Assembly: GCA_005786805.1 (NCBI GenBank)
Contig: SYCV01000066.1
Span: 1-64,000 of the forward strand
Direction: 5' to 3'
Length of the DNA stretch: 64,000 bases
Origin: Planctomycetia bacterium
GTDB taxonomy: Bacteria; Planctomycetota; Planctomycetia; Gemmatales; Gemmataceae
In this document: piece after piece, positions 49,403 to 58,600 of the stretch
Position numbering within the stretch: position 1 is the first letter of the stretch
Layout: each line of letters starts with the position of its first letter
Program-made: the position numbers and the translations under genes
The notes under the pieces: model-generated
The model's input: only the letters and a program-made list of their open reading frames with translations
Told to the model about the DNA's origin: nothing
The model's database searches: none

Positions 49403-52400
49403 ATGCGAATAAATCGTAACTTCACCGTTGAGGGTAAGGATCCCTTCTCGTCAATAAAGTTTGTCCCACGATCATCAAAAATCGTGAATCCTGACGGTAA
49501 GTCCGTGTTTGAAATGAATGATGTGATGGTGCCTGAGAAATGGTCGCAGGTTGCCACAGACATACTTGCACAGAAATATTTCCGGAAGGCTGGTTTGCCC
49601 CGTAAATCCTCCAAGGTTCACGAGCAAGGTGTACCCGAATTCCTTCAACGAAGTGTTCCAGTTGATGGTGATGCAAGGGATCTGCATGAAACAGACAGCA
49701 GGCAGGTGTTTAGGCGTTTGGCTGGATGTTGGGCTTATTGGGGCTGGAAGGGTGGTTATTTTTCAACCCCAGAGGATGCTCAAGCCTTTCATGATGAAAT
49801 TTGCTACATGCTAGCCAATCAAATGGCTGCTCCTAATTCACCCCAATGGTTCAATACGGGCCTTCATTGGGCTTACGGGATTGATGGCCCGGCCCAAGGT
49901 CATTACCGCGTAGATCCTTCCAGTGGTAAAATGGTTCGTTCCTCGTCCGCCTACGAGCACCCTGCGCCACATGCGTGCTTCATCCAGTCGATTGAAGATG
50001 ATCTCGTCAACGAAGGCGGAATAATGGATCTTTGGGTCCGTGAAGCCAGAATCTTTAAATATGGTTCCGGCACTGGAAGTAATTTTTCCAATCTCCGCGG
50101 TGAAGCTGAACCCCTGTCTGGTGGTGGTCGGTCAAGTGGTTTGATGAGTTTCCTTAGGATTGGTGATCGCGCCGCTGGGGCGATCAAGTCAGGCGGTACC
50201 ACCCGCAGGGCTGCGAAAATGGTTGTCCTTGACCTTGATCATCCCGATATCCAGGAATTCATCAATTGGAAGGTTGTCGAGGAGCAAAAAGTCGCCTCTT
50301 TGGTAGTGGGATCGAAATTACTTTCACGAGAATTGAACGCGATAATCAAGGCATGCAATTCATGGCCAAAAGCTGAAGAACGATTTGATGTGAAGAAAAA
50401 CCAGGGGCTTCGCAAGGCTGTTGTGAATGCGACCAAGTTTTTGGTGCCCGCAAATTATATCGAGCGATCCATCCAGTTGGCCAAGCTGGGTGCCACTTCA
50501 ATTGCCTTCGATGAATATGACACTGATTGGAACTCAAAAGCCTATGCGACTGTTTCCGGGCAAAACAGCAATAACTCTGTCCGAATTGATAATAAATTCA
50601 TGAAGGCTGTGCTTGAGGATGGCGAATGGCCGCTGTATTTCCGCACTGAAAAAGAGAAAGCATTAAAGGCAGGTCGTGATCCAAAGCCTTGTCAAACCCT
50701 CAAGGCTGCAGATCTCTATGACCAAATTTGCAATGCCGCATGGATGTGTGCCGATCCAGGTGTCCAGTATGATACCACCATCAATGAGTGGCATACTTGC
50801 CCTGCCGATGGCAGGATCAATGCCTCCAATCCTTGCAGCGAGTACATGTTTTTGGATGATACCGCTTGCAATCTGGCGTCATTGAACATGATCAAGTTTT
50901 ATGATCCATCAACAGGCATGTTTGATGTCGAGGCTTTCAGGCATGGTTGTTACCTATGGACATTGGTTCTCGAGATTTCAGTTTACATGGCACAGTTTCC
51001 AAGTGTGCCTGTTGCGCAAAAGTCCTACGATTTCCGCACCCTCGGCTTGGGCTATGCCAACCTTGGAACTCTTTTGATGGTCCAGGGAATTCCCTATGAT
51101 TCCCCTGAAGGTCGAGCCTGGTGTGGTGCTCTTTCCGCTATACTGCATAATTCCTCATATGTGATGTCCGCTCGAATGGCTGCGGAAGTTGGACCATTTG
51201 CCAGATATGACGCTAACAAGGATGCGATGCTAAGGGTGATCCGAAATCATCGCAGGGCAGCGTATAAAACGAACCCCTCTGAATACGAGGGGCTTACGAT
51301 CAAACCGGTTGAACTTGATCCTTCCAAGTGCCCGGGATATCTCCTTGAAGCTGCCAGAAATGAAGCCGATTTGATGCTTTCTCTCGGTGAAAAACATGGT
51401 TATCGCAACGCACAAGTCACTTGCATCGCTCCAACTGGGACAATAGGGCTTGTGATGGACTGTGATACCACGGGTGTGGAGCCTGATTTTTCACTGGTGA
51501 AGTTCAAAAAGCTTGCTGGTGGCGGATATTTTAAAATCATCAATTCCTCAATGCCTCCTTCTTTGCAAAGACTTGGTTACAGCAAGGCCCAGATTGATGA
51601 CATTGTTCGTTATTGCAAAGGTGCAGGTACTTTAAAGGGTTGCCCTCACATCAATCCGGAATCCTTGGCTTCCAAGGGTTTCACACCTGAACTCATCCAG
51701 AAAATCGAGACACAACTTCCTTCTGTATTTGAGCTGGGATTTGCATTCAACAGATGGAGTCTGGGTGATGAAGCATTGGAGAAAAACCTTGGTATTCCCA
51801 AGGAAAGAATCGAGTCTCCGACATTTGATGTGTTGAACGCCTTGGGTTTCAGCAAACAGCAGGTCCAGGAAGCGAGTGAATTTGTTTGCGGGACCATGAT
51901 GATTGAGGGGGCACCCCACCTCCGTGAAGAACATTATGCTGTGTTTGACTGCGCCAATCGTTGCGGGAAAAATGGAAAGCGCTATCTTTCCGCTGAGGCC
52001 CACATACTCATGATGGCCGCGGCCCAACCGTTTGTTTCAGGTGCCATCTCCAAAACCATCAATATGCCCCATTCCGCGACTTTTGATGATGTCAAGAATG
52101 CCTACATGATGAGTTGGAAACTCATGCTAAAGGCTAATGCACTCTATCGCGATGGTTCCAAGTTGAGTCAGCCTTTAAATAGCGTCGCGGATGCCGAAGA
52201 CATCACTGTTGACTCACAGATGGATGAGGCAAAGCCTGATGAGAATCCAAACTCCCCATTGCGTTTGGCGCAAAAGGTTGTCTACAGATATATTGCCAAC
52301 CGTCGCCGTTTGCCTGATCGAAGAGCTGGTTATACCCAGAAAGCCCGAATAGGAAATCATAAGATTTATGTTCGCACAGGTGAATATGAGGATAATTCGC

Positions 52401-53053
52401 TGGGTGAAATATTCATCGATATGCACAAGGAGGGGGCAGCTTTCAGGAGCATGACCAATTGCTTCGCCATCGCGGTTTCCCTTGGCCTGCAGCATGGTGT
52501 TCCACTCGAGGAATATGTTGATGCCTTTGTTTTCACTCGATTTGAGCCAAATGGCCCAGTCCAGGGTAATCCTCACATCAAGATGACAACTTCTGTGATT
52601 GATTATATTTTCCGGGAGTTGGCGATTACTTATCTCGGTCGTCATGACCTGGCACATGTTCAGCCTGAGGACCTGCGTGCGGATGCGATAGATCGAGCGC
52701 CGAATGGCCCTGATTATGAGGCAGATCTTTCGGATGAGGATTTTGACGACAAGGAAGAAAAACCATCTTCAAGTCAGAAGGCGTTCTTCATCCCCCGAAC
52801 CGGGAATCTCCGGCCAATGAAAGGTGTTGGAGAGCAGCATTACACCTCAACCAATGGTAATCATGCTTCCTCTCTACATGATTCATCTAATGCGGTTTCT
52901 GTGGCATCCAAGCCGTCAGATGACCGTATCCGGGTTGCAAGGTTAAAAGGATACGAGGGTGATCCTTGTAGCGAATGCCAGCAGCTGACTTTGATACGCA
53001 GTGGCGCATGCTGCAAGTGTGATACCTGCGGTGCCACAACTGGTTGTGGTTGA
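49403..53053 (+). CDS. nrdJ: class II (adenosylcobalamin-dependent) ribonucleotide reductase
   Basis: NrdJ reduces ribonucleotides to deoxyribonucleotides with a radical from adenosylcobalamin, with or without oxygen. The 1216-residue protein has [36 protein letters not shown], the conserved [35 protein letters not shown] (active-site Cys and Glu), [35 protein letters not shown], and a C-terminal zinc-ribbon-like tail, [28 protein letters not shown]. It ends at a strong terminator, and the adenosyltransferase gene follows. Confidence 0.96.
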   Translation: MRINRNFTVEGKDPFSSIKFVPRSSKIVNPDGKSVFEMNDVMVPEKWSQVATDILAQKYFRKAGLPRKSSKVHEQGVPEFLQRSVPVDGDARDLHETDSRQVFRRLAGCWAYWGWKGGYFSTPEDAQAFHDEICYMLANQMAAPNSPQWFNTGLHWAYGIDGPAQGHYRVDPSSGKMVRSSSAYEHPAPHACFIQSIEDDLVNEGGIMDLWVREARIFKYGSGTGSNFSNLRGEAEPLSGGGRSSGLMSFLRIGDRAAGAIKSGGTTRRAAKMVVLDLDHPDIQEFINWKVVEEQKVASLVVGSKLLSRELNAIIKACNSWPKAEERFDVKKNQGLRKAVVNATKFLVPANYIERSIQLAKLGATSIAFDEYDTDWNSKAYATVSGQNSNNSVRIDNKFMKAVLEDGEWPLYFRTEKEKALKAGRDPKPCQTLKAADLYDQICNAAWMCADPGVQYDTTINEWHTCPADGRINASNPCSEYMFLDDTACNLASLNMIKFYDPSTGMFDVEAFRHGCYLWTLVLEISVYMAQFPSVPVAQKSYDFRTLGLGYANLGTLLMVQGIPYDSPEGRAWCGALSAILHNSSYVMSARMAAEVGPFARYDANKDAMLRVIRNHRRAAYKTNPSEYEGLTIKPVELDPSKCPGYLLEAARNEADLMLSLGEKHGYRNAQVTCIAPTGTIGLVMDCDTTGVEPDFSLVKFKKLAGGGYFKIINSSMPPSLQRLGYSKAQIDDIVRYCKGAGTLKGCPHINPESLASKGFTPELIQKIETQLPSVFELGFAFNRWSLGDEALEKNLGIPKERIESPTFDVLNALGFSKQQVQEASEFVCGTMMIEGAPHLREEHYAVFDCANRCGKNGKRYLSAEAHILMMAAAQPFVSGAISKTINMPHSATFDDVKNAYMMSWKLMLKANALYRDGSKLSQPLNSVADAEDITVDSQMDEAKPDENPNSPLRLAQKVVYRYIANRRRLPDRRAGYTQKARIGNHKIYVRTGEYEDNSLGEIFIDMHKEGAAFRSMTNCFAIAVSLGLQHGVPLEEYVDAFVFTRFEPNGPVQGNPHIKMTTSVIDYIFRELAITYLGRHDLAHVQPEDLRADAIDRAPNGPDYEADLSDEDFDDKEEKPSSSQKAFFIPRTGNLRPMKGVGEQHYTSTNGNHASSLHDSSNAVSVASKPSDDRIRVARLKGYEGDPCSECQQLTLIRSGACCKCDTCGATTGCG

Positions 53054-53073
53054 TTTCTTCATAAATTGATCAG

Positions 53074-53108
53074 AAGCAGACCATGAGAAATCTTGGTCTG
53101 CTTTTTTC
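53074..53108 (+). terminator. rho-independent terminator after nrdJ
   Basis: AAGCAGACCA-(10 bases)-TGGTCTGCTT, a perfect 10-bp stem directly followed by TTTTTTC. It sits 20 bases after the nrdJ stop codon. Confidence 0.9.
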
Positions 53109-53186
53109 TTTTTGTGAACATCTTGCAACTTGGTGACTACCATGCTTTTATTGGCGTAGGTTGAAATTTAAAGTCAGGAGGATCTT

Positions 53187-53759
53187 ATGGTATATTTGTC
53201 AAAGATTTACACCAAGGTTGGTGACAAAGGGAATACTGCCTTAGGCACGGGAACCATGGTTTCGAAGGATCATCCCAGGATTGAAGCGTATGGGACAGTC
53301 GATGAATTTAATTCCAACATCGGCATGGTTGCCAATCTTCTTCCCGCAGGCGGGGATCTGGACTTTGTGAGAAGTATTCAAAATGACCTTTTTGACCTGG
53401 GAGCGGACTTGTGCGTTCCTGCAGCGGATGATTCACCTGATAATCGCCTTCGAATCCGCCCGCAACAGTGGGAGCGACTTGAGAAAAAAATTGATGAATT
53501 CAACGAAAGGTTATCTCCTTTAAATAGTTTTATTCTGCCGGGGGGGTCGGTTGTTTCATGCTGGCTTCATATATGCAGGACGGTATGCAGAAGGTCTGAG
53601 AGATTGGTTGTTCATCTCTCAAGGTTGGAAGCAGTCAATGAAAATGTGATTATTTATCTTAATAGGCTATCAGACCTTCTCTTTGTGATGGCTAGGGTCT
53701 ACAACAATAATGGGGCTGATGATGTCCTTTGGACCCCGGGAAAATCGCAGGCCAATTAA
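53187..53759 (+). CDS. ATP:cob(I)alamin adenosyltransferase (PduO-type)
   Basis: It attaches the adenosyl group to cob(I)alamin, producing the cofactor of NrdJ. The 190-residue four-helix-bundle protein begins with the signature IYTKVGDKGNTALGTGTMVSKDHPRIEAYGTVDEFNS. The conserved helix FILPGGSVVSCWLHICRTVCRRSERLVVHL and IYLNRLSDLLFVMAR follow. AGGAGG at good spacing precedes ATG 53187. Placement directly after nrdJ supports its function. The downstream isomerase start is 23 bases past its stop. Confidence 0.93.
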   Translation: MVYLSKIYTKVGDKGNTALGTGTMVSKDHPRIEAYGTVDEFNSNIGMVANLLPAGGDLDFVRSIQNDLFDLGADLCVPAADDSPDNRLRIRPQQWERLEKKIDEFNERLSPLNSFILPGGSVVSCWLHICRTVCRRSERLVVHLSRLEAVNENVIIYLNRLSDLLFVMARVYNNNGADDVLWTPGKSQAN

Positions 53760-53782
53760 ATCAATTAAGATTCGAGGTTAAG

Positions 53783-54613
53783 ATGGCACACTTTATTTTG
53801 AGCGCGTTTGCGGATGAGATCTCTCCTGATCCAGTTGAACAGATCAATGTGCTTGCAGCATCCAAGGTCAAGTTCATTGAGTTTCGCTCAATCCACAAGA
53901 CCAATGTCCTGGATCTCACGGATGCTCAGATTTCTGACTTTAAAAAGTTGCTTGATCAGAATGGCTTTGGCCTTAGTGCCATTGGTTCCCCAATAGGCAA
54001 GATAAAGGCGGACCAGCCATTTGAGCCTCATCTGGTTAGGTTCCAAAGGGCGATCCACTTATGTGGTGTTTTTGGGATCAAAAACATTCGCATTTTTAGT
54101 TATTATCTTCCCGATGGTGACCAGTGGCCAAAATGGAAGGATGAGGTTTTTCGAAGAATGGAAAAAAAGGTGGAGTTTGCCAGGAAAGCTGGTGTGGTGC
54201 TTCTTCATGAGAATGAACATGGGATTTATGGGGACTCCCCGGACAGGGTTCACGAGTTACTTTCAAGATTTTCCTGTGAGAACTTTCACGCGGCGTTTGA
54301 TCCTGCAAATTATGTGTTTTGCGGCTATGATCCGTGGGAAGGTTGGCTGAAGGCGCGGGATTACACAACTCATTTCCATGTCAAGGACTGGGTTGCAAAT
54401 GAAAAACATGGTTGCCTTGCCGGAACTGGCGGGGGGATGATTCCAAAAATAATTGCAGATGTCCAATCTCGCGGTTACACAGGATTTGCAACCCTTGAAC
54501 CCCACCTTCTAGGCGGTGGACCAACTGGCGGAAATACCGGCCCTGAGCTGTTCCCAAAGGCCATAGAGGCCTTCAGGGCAATCGTCTCCAATGCCGGGGC
54601 GACGCACGCCTGA
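53783..54613 (+). CDS. hydroxypyruvate isomerase-like TIM barrel (sugar phosphate isomerase/epimerase)
   Basis: A 276-residue xylose isomerase-like TIM-barrel protein. Features: LSAFADEISPDPVEQINVLAASKVKFIEFRSI at the N-terminus, VVLLHENEHGIYGDSPDRVHELL, AAFDPANYVFCGYDPWEGW, THFHVKDW and ATLEPHL, which place the metal-binding Glu/Asp/His residues. The substrate is unknown. ATG 53783 with GAGG upstream is preferred to the ORF-track start at 53729, which overlaps the adenosyltransferase gene. Confidence 0.85.
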   Translation: MAHFILSAFADEISPDPVEQINVLAASKVKFIEFRSIHKTNVLDLTDAQISDFKKLLDQNGFGLSAIGSPIGKIKADQPFEPHLVRFQRAIHLCGVFGIKNIRIFSYYLPDGDQWPKWKDEVFRRMEKKVEFARKAGVVLLHENEHGIYGDSPDRVHELLSRFSCENFHAAFDPANYVFCGYDPWEGWLKARDYTTHFHVKDWVANEKHGCLAGTGGGMIPKIIADVQSRGYTGFATLEPHLLGGGPTGGNTGPELFPKAIEAFRAIVSNAGATHA

Positions 54614-54643
54614 TTCATTTTAAGCGGAATCGAGGTTTTAATA

Positions 54644-56089
54644 ATGACCCTGATTCACCTGCGTGTAAGTGATAGTGCAACTCAAAAGGCCATTCCGGTT
54701 CGCATAAGAATTTCCGATATCGATGGAAATTCTTATGCTCCCCTTGGCAGGCAGGAAAATTTTCCCCCGATTGCCCACCATGCAGTTGGTGGCCAAGTCA
54801 TTCTTGGTGAGAAAAAATATTATTATATCGATGGGGCCTGCGAAATTGATCTTCAACCAGGCTTTTATAACTTTGAAGTATTCAAAGGGGAGCGCTTTCA
54901 CGGGTTTTGTAAAAGTGTGGAAATAAAACAAGGACAGGCCGCCCTGAGAATCATCATTGAAAAAAAATCAAACTCCATCTGGTCGGATCTTATAAGTGGA
55001 GATGCTCGCTGTCATGGCCTCTCATGGGCGGCATCTGTTTTGGAGGGGGCAGCTGAAGGATTGGACATTGTGCATTCTCTTGCGCGCGAAGTTAAAATTC
55101 CCGGAAGTGGAATTTCTGATAGCACTGACATTTTGGACTTTTCGGGACAGGAAGTGGCTTATGAAAAATTTGGCTGCACTCTTTTTGTGAACACGCTCAA
55201 CCATAATTTTTTTCTAGGTGCCATCAGTATCATTCATTCCCATCGCCCGGTTTTTCCGCTTTCCTCAAACTTGACAGACTCCTCAAACCTGTGGTCCGTA
55301 ATTGATTGGTGCAGGCAGGGGCACCGTAAAAACGGACTTGTAACCTGGGTCTTTGATCCTGCAAATGAGTTTCAAGGCGAGGCCTTGGCGGCCCTGGTTT
55401 TGAAGGAGATTGATCTTGTTGAGATTTCTAGTCTCAGTTTGGGAGAGAATTCCCAAATTCTTTTTTGGTATAGATTGCTTGATGCTGGATTGAAAGTCAA
55501 TTCTGTCGGGGCAAGCGGCAAAGAAAATAATAATGTATTGCTCGGTCATCCAAAAACATGGTGTAAAAATTCTAGGGAAATTGGGGCACTTTTGCATTTG
55601 ACATGGCTTGAGTCTGTTAGAAAAGGTGATTCTTTTTTCAGTAATGGGCCATTTATAGATATACAAATTGAAAATAAGGGTTCCTCTGGAAAAATAAGTC
55701 TGGTCGCGATTGATGTTCTTCCGTCGGATCATATTGAGTTGGTCATTAATGGTGAAATTATTCCCGTTAAAAGGGATGAAAACCGAGATCAAATTCAAAC
55801 TGAAATAGAATTAGATCTGACAAATTATCAATGGATCTGTGCCAGAATTATTTCCAGCGAAAATGGTAAAACATTGGTCAGGGCGCATACCAACCCTAGA
55901 TTTAACATCGTTAAATCAAACAATTCCATGCAAAATCATCGAAAGTTTGTTGCGATAAAAGGATTGTTGCCTCATTTTGAAAACACTGAGGCTTGGCTGA
56001 ATAGCCCGAAAATTAAAGACCAAAAAAGGGTTCCCCAGATACTAGGGGCAATCGCTGAGGCAAAAGCCATACTTGCTAGTGGAAATTAG
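54644..56089 (+). CDS. CehA/McbA-like protein with degenerate metal site
   Basis: A 481-residue soluble protein without a signal peptide. The N-terminal part (about 1-100) is beta-rich (RVSDSATQKAIPVRIRISDIDGNSY, GFYNFEVFKGERFHGF). The middle (about 105-350) resembles the CehA/McbA branch of PHP-type hydrolases common in planctomycetes. The family's SGD-x-H-x-H start reads SGDARCHG, so the usual His pair is incomplete. WSDLISGDARCHGLSWAASVLEGAAEGLDIVHSL and KGDSFFSNGPFIDIQI are the family-like segments. Hydrolase activity is therefore doubtful. It starts 30 bases after the TIM-barrel gene. Confidence 0.5.
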   Translation: MTLIHLRVSDSATQKAIPVRIRISDIDGNSYAPLGRQENFPPIAHHAVGGQVILGEKKYYYIDGACEIDLQPGFYNFEVFKGERFHGFCKSVEIKQGQAALRIIIEKKSNSIWSDLISGDARCHGLSWAASVLEGAAEGLDIVHSLAREVKIPGSGISDSTDILDFSGQEVAYEKFGCTLFVNTLNHNFFLGAISIIHSHRPVFPLSSNLTDSSNLWSVIDWCRQGHRKNGLVTWVFDPANEFQGEALAALVLKEIDLVEISSLSLGENSQILFWYRLLDAGLKVNSVGASGKENNNVLLGHPKTWCKNSREIGALLHLTWLESVRKGDSFFSNGPFIDIQIENKGSSGKISLVAIDVLPSDHIELVINGEIIPVKRDENRDQIQTEIELDLTNYQWICARIISSENGKTLVRAHTNPRFNIVKSNNSMQNHRKFVAIKGLLPHFENTEAWLNSPKIKDQKRVPQILGAIAEAKAILASGN

Positions 56090-56287
56090 GCCTGTTTTAC
56101 CTGATGATACCTTCATCGGCGTGGATTTCAAAAATGGTTTTGATCAGAGTTTTGCAATCAACGAGCATGAGTTTTTATCTGGTGCTTTTTCTGTGTTGTA
56201 TTAGTGATCGCGTAATGGTTGACTGAACTATTATTAGGAATTTTAAATTAATAAAAGCGTTTGCCCGCTTGTTAGAGAAACCAAAGG

Positions 56288-56315
56288 TTTCCACAACCCC
56301 GCATACTGATATAAT
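56288..56315 (+). promoter_or_regulatory. guaB: sigma70-like promoter of guaB
   Basis: TATAAT (56310-56315) matches the -10 consensus exactly; TTTCCA (56288-56293) with a 16-base spacer is a fair -35. Transcription would start about 25 bases ahead of ATG 56348, leaving AGAGGAG as the ribosome site. A short dyad (GAAACC-AAA-GGTTTC, 56277-56291) overlaps the -35. Confidence 0.5.
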
Positions 56316-56347
56316 TTGCAAATCAAGTTTTTCAGAGGAGTTACAGC

Positions 56348-57829
56348 ATGTTGGATCGAATCAGCTACAAAGGAATTACTTTTGACGATGTTTTTTTGGA
56401 ACCCGCATATAGCGATGTGGTTCCCAGAGAGGTTGATTTACGGACCAACTTGACCAAAAACATAAAGCTAAACATACCAATTTTATCTTCCCCCATGGAC
56501 ACAGTCACCGAAAGTGACCTTGCGATAGCTTTGGCCCAAGAGGGGGGAATGGGCATAATACATAAAAATTTGTCAATCATAGATCAAACACGGGAGGTGG
56601 ATAAAGTAAAACGAAGTGAAAATGGAATAATCACGGATCCAATTACATTGCCGCCAGAAGAGAAAGTGGTAAATGCGCGCAGAATAATGGAACAAAATAA
56701 GATAAGTGGCGTTCCTATAACGGTTAATGGTCACTTAAAAGGGATATTAACGCGCAGGGATTTAAGATTTCTAACCAATACTAATCAGCAAATTTCCGAG
56801 GTTATGACCAGGGAAAATCTTGTTACTGCCCCGGAAAATACAACTCTTGAGGAAGCTGAAACGATTTTAACGGAAAATAAGGTCGAGAAACTTTTGCTGG
56901 TTGACGATAAGTTTATACTGAAGGGCATGATTACGATCAAAGACATTGACAAGTTGAGCAGCTTTCCAAGTGCCTGTAAAGATAGGCGAGGTAGGCTGAG
57001 AGTTGGAGCCGCGGTAGGGGTTTTTGATTTTGAAAGAGTCGAGTCCCTGATCAAAGCTGGAGTTGATGTCGTTGTTGTTGATTCTGCCCATGGCCATAGC
57101 AAGAATGTGATTGAAACGGTCAGGAAAATTAAATCAATGTTCTCGATCGATTTGATTGCAGGAAATGTTGCCACACTTGAAGGAGCTAGAGCCTTGGTTG
57201 ATGCGGGAGCTGATGCTGTGAAAGTAGGAATCGGTCCAGGTTCCATCTGCACCACCAGAATGATTTCTGGAGTGGGTGTGCCACAAATCACCGCAATTAA
57301 TCAGGTAGCAAGCGGGCTTAAAGAACTCGGGGTCACTGTCATTGGTGATGGTGGCATTCGATATTCTGGAGACATAACCAAGGCAATTGCCGCTGGGGCT
57401 AATTGTGTCATGCTTGGGAGTCTTCTGGCTGGCTTGGCGGAATCGCCCGGCCAGATCATTCTTTACAAAGGTCGCAGCTTTAAAACTTATCGTGGAATGG
57501 GTTCCCAAGGCGCTATGATGGCGGGATCCAAGGATCGTTACCAGCAAAGTGGCGAATCCACCATCGATAAACTTGTTCCGGAGGGAGTGGAGGGCAGGGT
57601 GCCTTATAAAGGGCCTTTATCCCCTTTTATCTACCAGCTTGTTGGTGGGTTGAGGGCGGGTATGGGCTATTGTGGCACCAAGGATATTGAAGAGTTGAGG
57701 ACCAAAACCAAATTCATTCAAGTTAGCGGAGCTAGTGTGGCTGAGAGTCACCCGCACGATATCTCCATAACGCACGAGGCCCCGAATTATTCTTCGAGGA
57801 CAGACCATGCGCACAGCGATAGTAACTAA
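56348..57829 (+). CDS. guaB: inosine-5'-monophosphate dehydrogenase
   Basis: GuaB oxidises IMP to XMP, the committed step to GMP. The 493-residue protein has the TIM barrel with [50 protein letters not shown], a pair of CBS domains (about 95-205; [22 protein letters not shown]), [36 protein letters not shown] (catalytic Cys about 305), [19 protein letters not shown] and [13 protein letters not shown]. The C-terminal flap ends HAHSDSN. The last 23 bases overlap the next gene. Confidence 0.97.
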   Translation: MLDRISYKGITFDDVFLEPAYSDVVPREVDLRTNLTKNIKLNIPILSSPMDTVTESDLAIALAQEGGMGIIHKNLSIIDQTREVDKVKRSENGIITDPITLPPEEKVVNARRIMEQNKISGVPITVNGHLKGILTRRDLRFLTNTNQQISEVMTRENLVTAPENTTLEEAETILTENKVEKLLLVDDKFILKGMITIKDIDKLSSFPSACKDRRGRLRVGAAVGVFDFERVESLIKAGVDVVVVDSAHGHSKNVIETVRKIKSMFSIDLIAGNVATLEGARALVDAGADAVKVGIGPGSICTTRMISGVGVPQITAINQVASGLKELGVTVIGDGGIRYSGDITKAIAAGANCVMLGSLLAGLAESPGQIILYKGRSFKTYRGMGSQGAMMAGSKDRYQQSGESTIDKLVPEGVEGRVPYKGPLSPFIYQLVGGLRAGMGYCGTKDIEELRTKTKFIQVSGASVAESHPHDISITHEAPNYSSRTDHAHSDSN

Positions 57830-58523
57830 ATTCCTGGCTGTAAGTTTTTTTCTTACCACCAGTATTGTGATTGCAGTAGAGCCAGAAGCGATAACCAACC
57901 CAACTCAAGGAAAGGTTGTAGCGACCGGTTTGAAATCTAAAGGCCCAAGTCGGGCGTCTGATATTCCCGGGCAAACCATGCCTTTGATTAATGACCCGAA
58001 ATCATCCCAGGATTTGCTTTCCGCTTACCAGATTCAATTGGATCCACCAGGGGCAGAAAGGTTATTCCGGTTGGAATCCGAGGACTCCCTTCGTGAGCGC
58101 ATGGGGCAGGAAAAAAAGTCGGTTGATCAACTTGAACGACTTGTTTTTCCGTCTGATGTGGTTCTCAGCACCAAAAAATATGATTATCAATGGAGAAATC
58201 GTAACTGGGCCAGGCATGATAGGAAAGTTGAACCTTTCTATCTGACCTATGATCGTCTTTTCTTTCATGAGATCAACAGCGAACGATATGGCTGGGACCT
58301 TGGTGCAGTACAGCCTTTTGTTTCCACCCTCACATTTTTCTATGATTTTGTGACTCTGCCCTACCACATGGCTACCGATCCATTCCGAAGATATGACAGT
58401 AGTTCAGGATATTGCCTTCCAGGTGATCCTGTTCCATACATGTGGTATCCACCGAATGTGAGTGTGACGGGTACGGTTTCCGAGCTTTTGACAATCGCCT
58501 TGTTGGTAGCAGTTTTTCCATAA
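57807..58523 (+). CDS. exported hypothetical protein overlapping guaB
   Basis: I do not recognise a named family. The 238-residue product has a signal peptide ([19 protein letters not shown]) and a mature part with aromatic-rich stretches ([94 protein letters not shown]). It ends in a hydrophobic segment ([12 protein letters not shown]). CGAGGA lies in the guaB end ahead of ATG 57807, so translation is probably coupled. It ends at a long hairpin terminator. Confidence 0.65.
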   Translation: MRTAIVTKFLAVSFFLTTSIVIAVEPEAITNPTQGKVVATGLKSKGPSRASDIPGQTMPLINDPKSSQDLLSAYQIQLDPPGAERLFRLESEDSLRERMGQEKKSVDQLERLVFPSDVVLSTKKYDYQWRNRNWARHDRKVEPFYLTYDRLFFHEINSERYGWDLGAVQPFVSTLTFFYDFVTLPYHMATDPFRRYDSSSGYCLPGDPVPYMWYPPNVSVTGTVSELLTIALLVAVFP

Positions 58524-58544
58524 TGGTTAAAAGTTGATGTCTTG

Positions 58545-58584
58545 AAACAAAGAAGGAGCGTCTAATGACGCTCCTTCTTTGTTT
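58545..58584. terminator. 18-bp perfect hairpin, bidirectional terminator
   Basis: AAACAAAGAAGGAGCGTC-TAAT-GACGCTCCTTCTTTGTTT is an 18-bp perfect stem with a 4-base loop, lying between two convergent genes. U-rich ends occur on both strands. Confidence 0.85.
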
Positions 58585-58600
58585 AATAAAGCACATATTG

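Noticed and set aside
56094-56165. 23-codon minus-strand ORF (MLVDCKTL...)
   Set aside because: Too short, no ribosome site, in-frame stop immediately upstream, and no homologue recognised.
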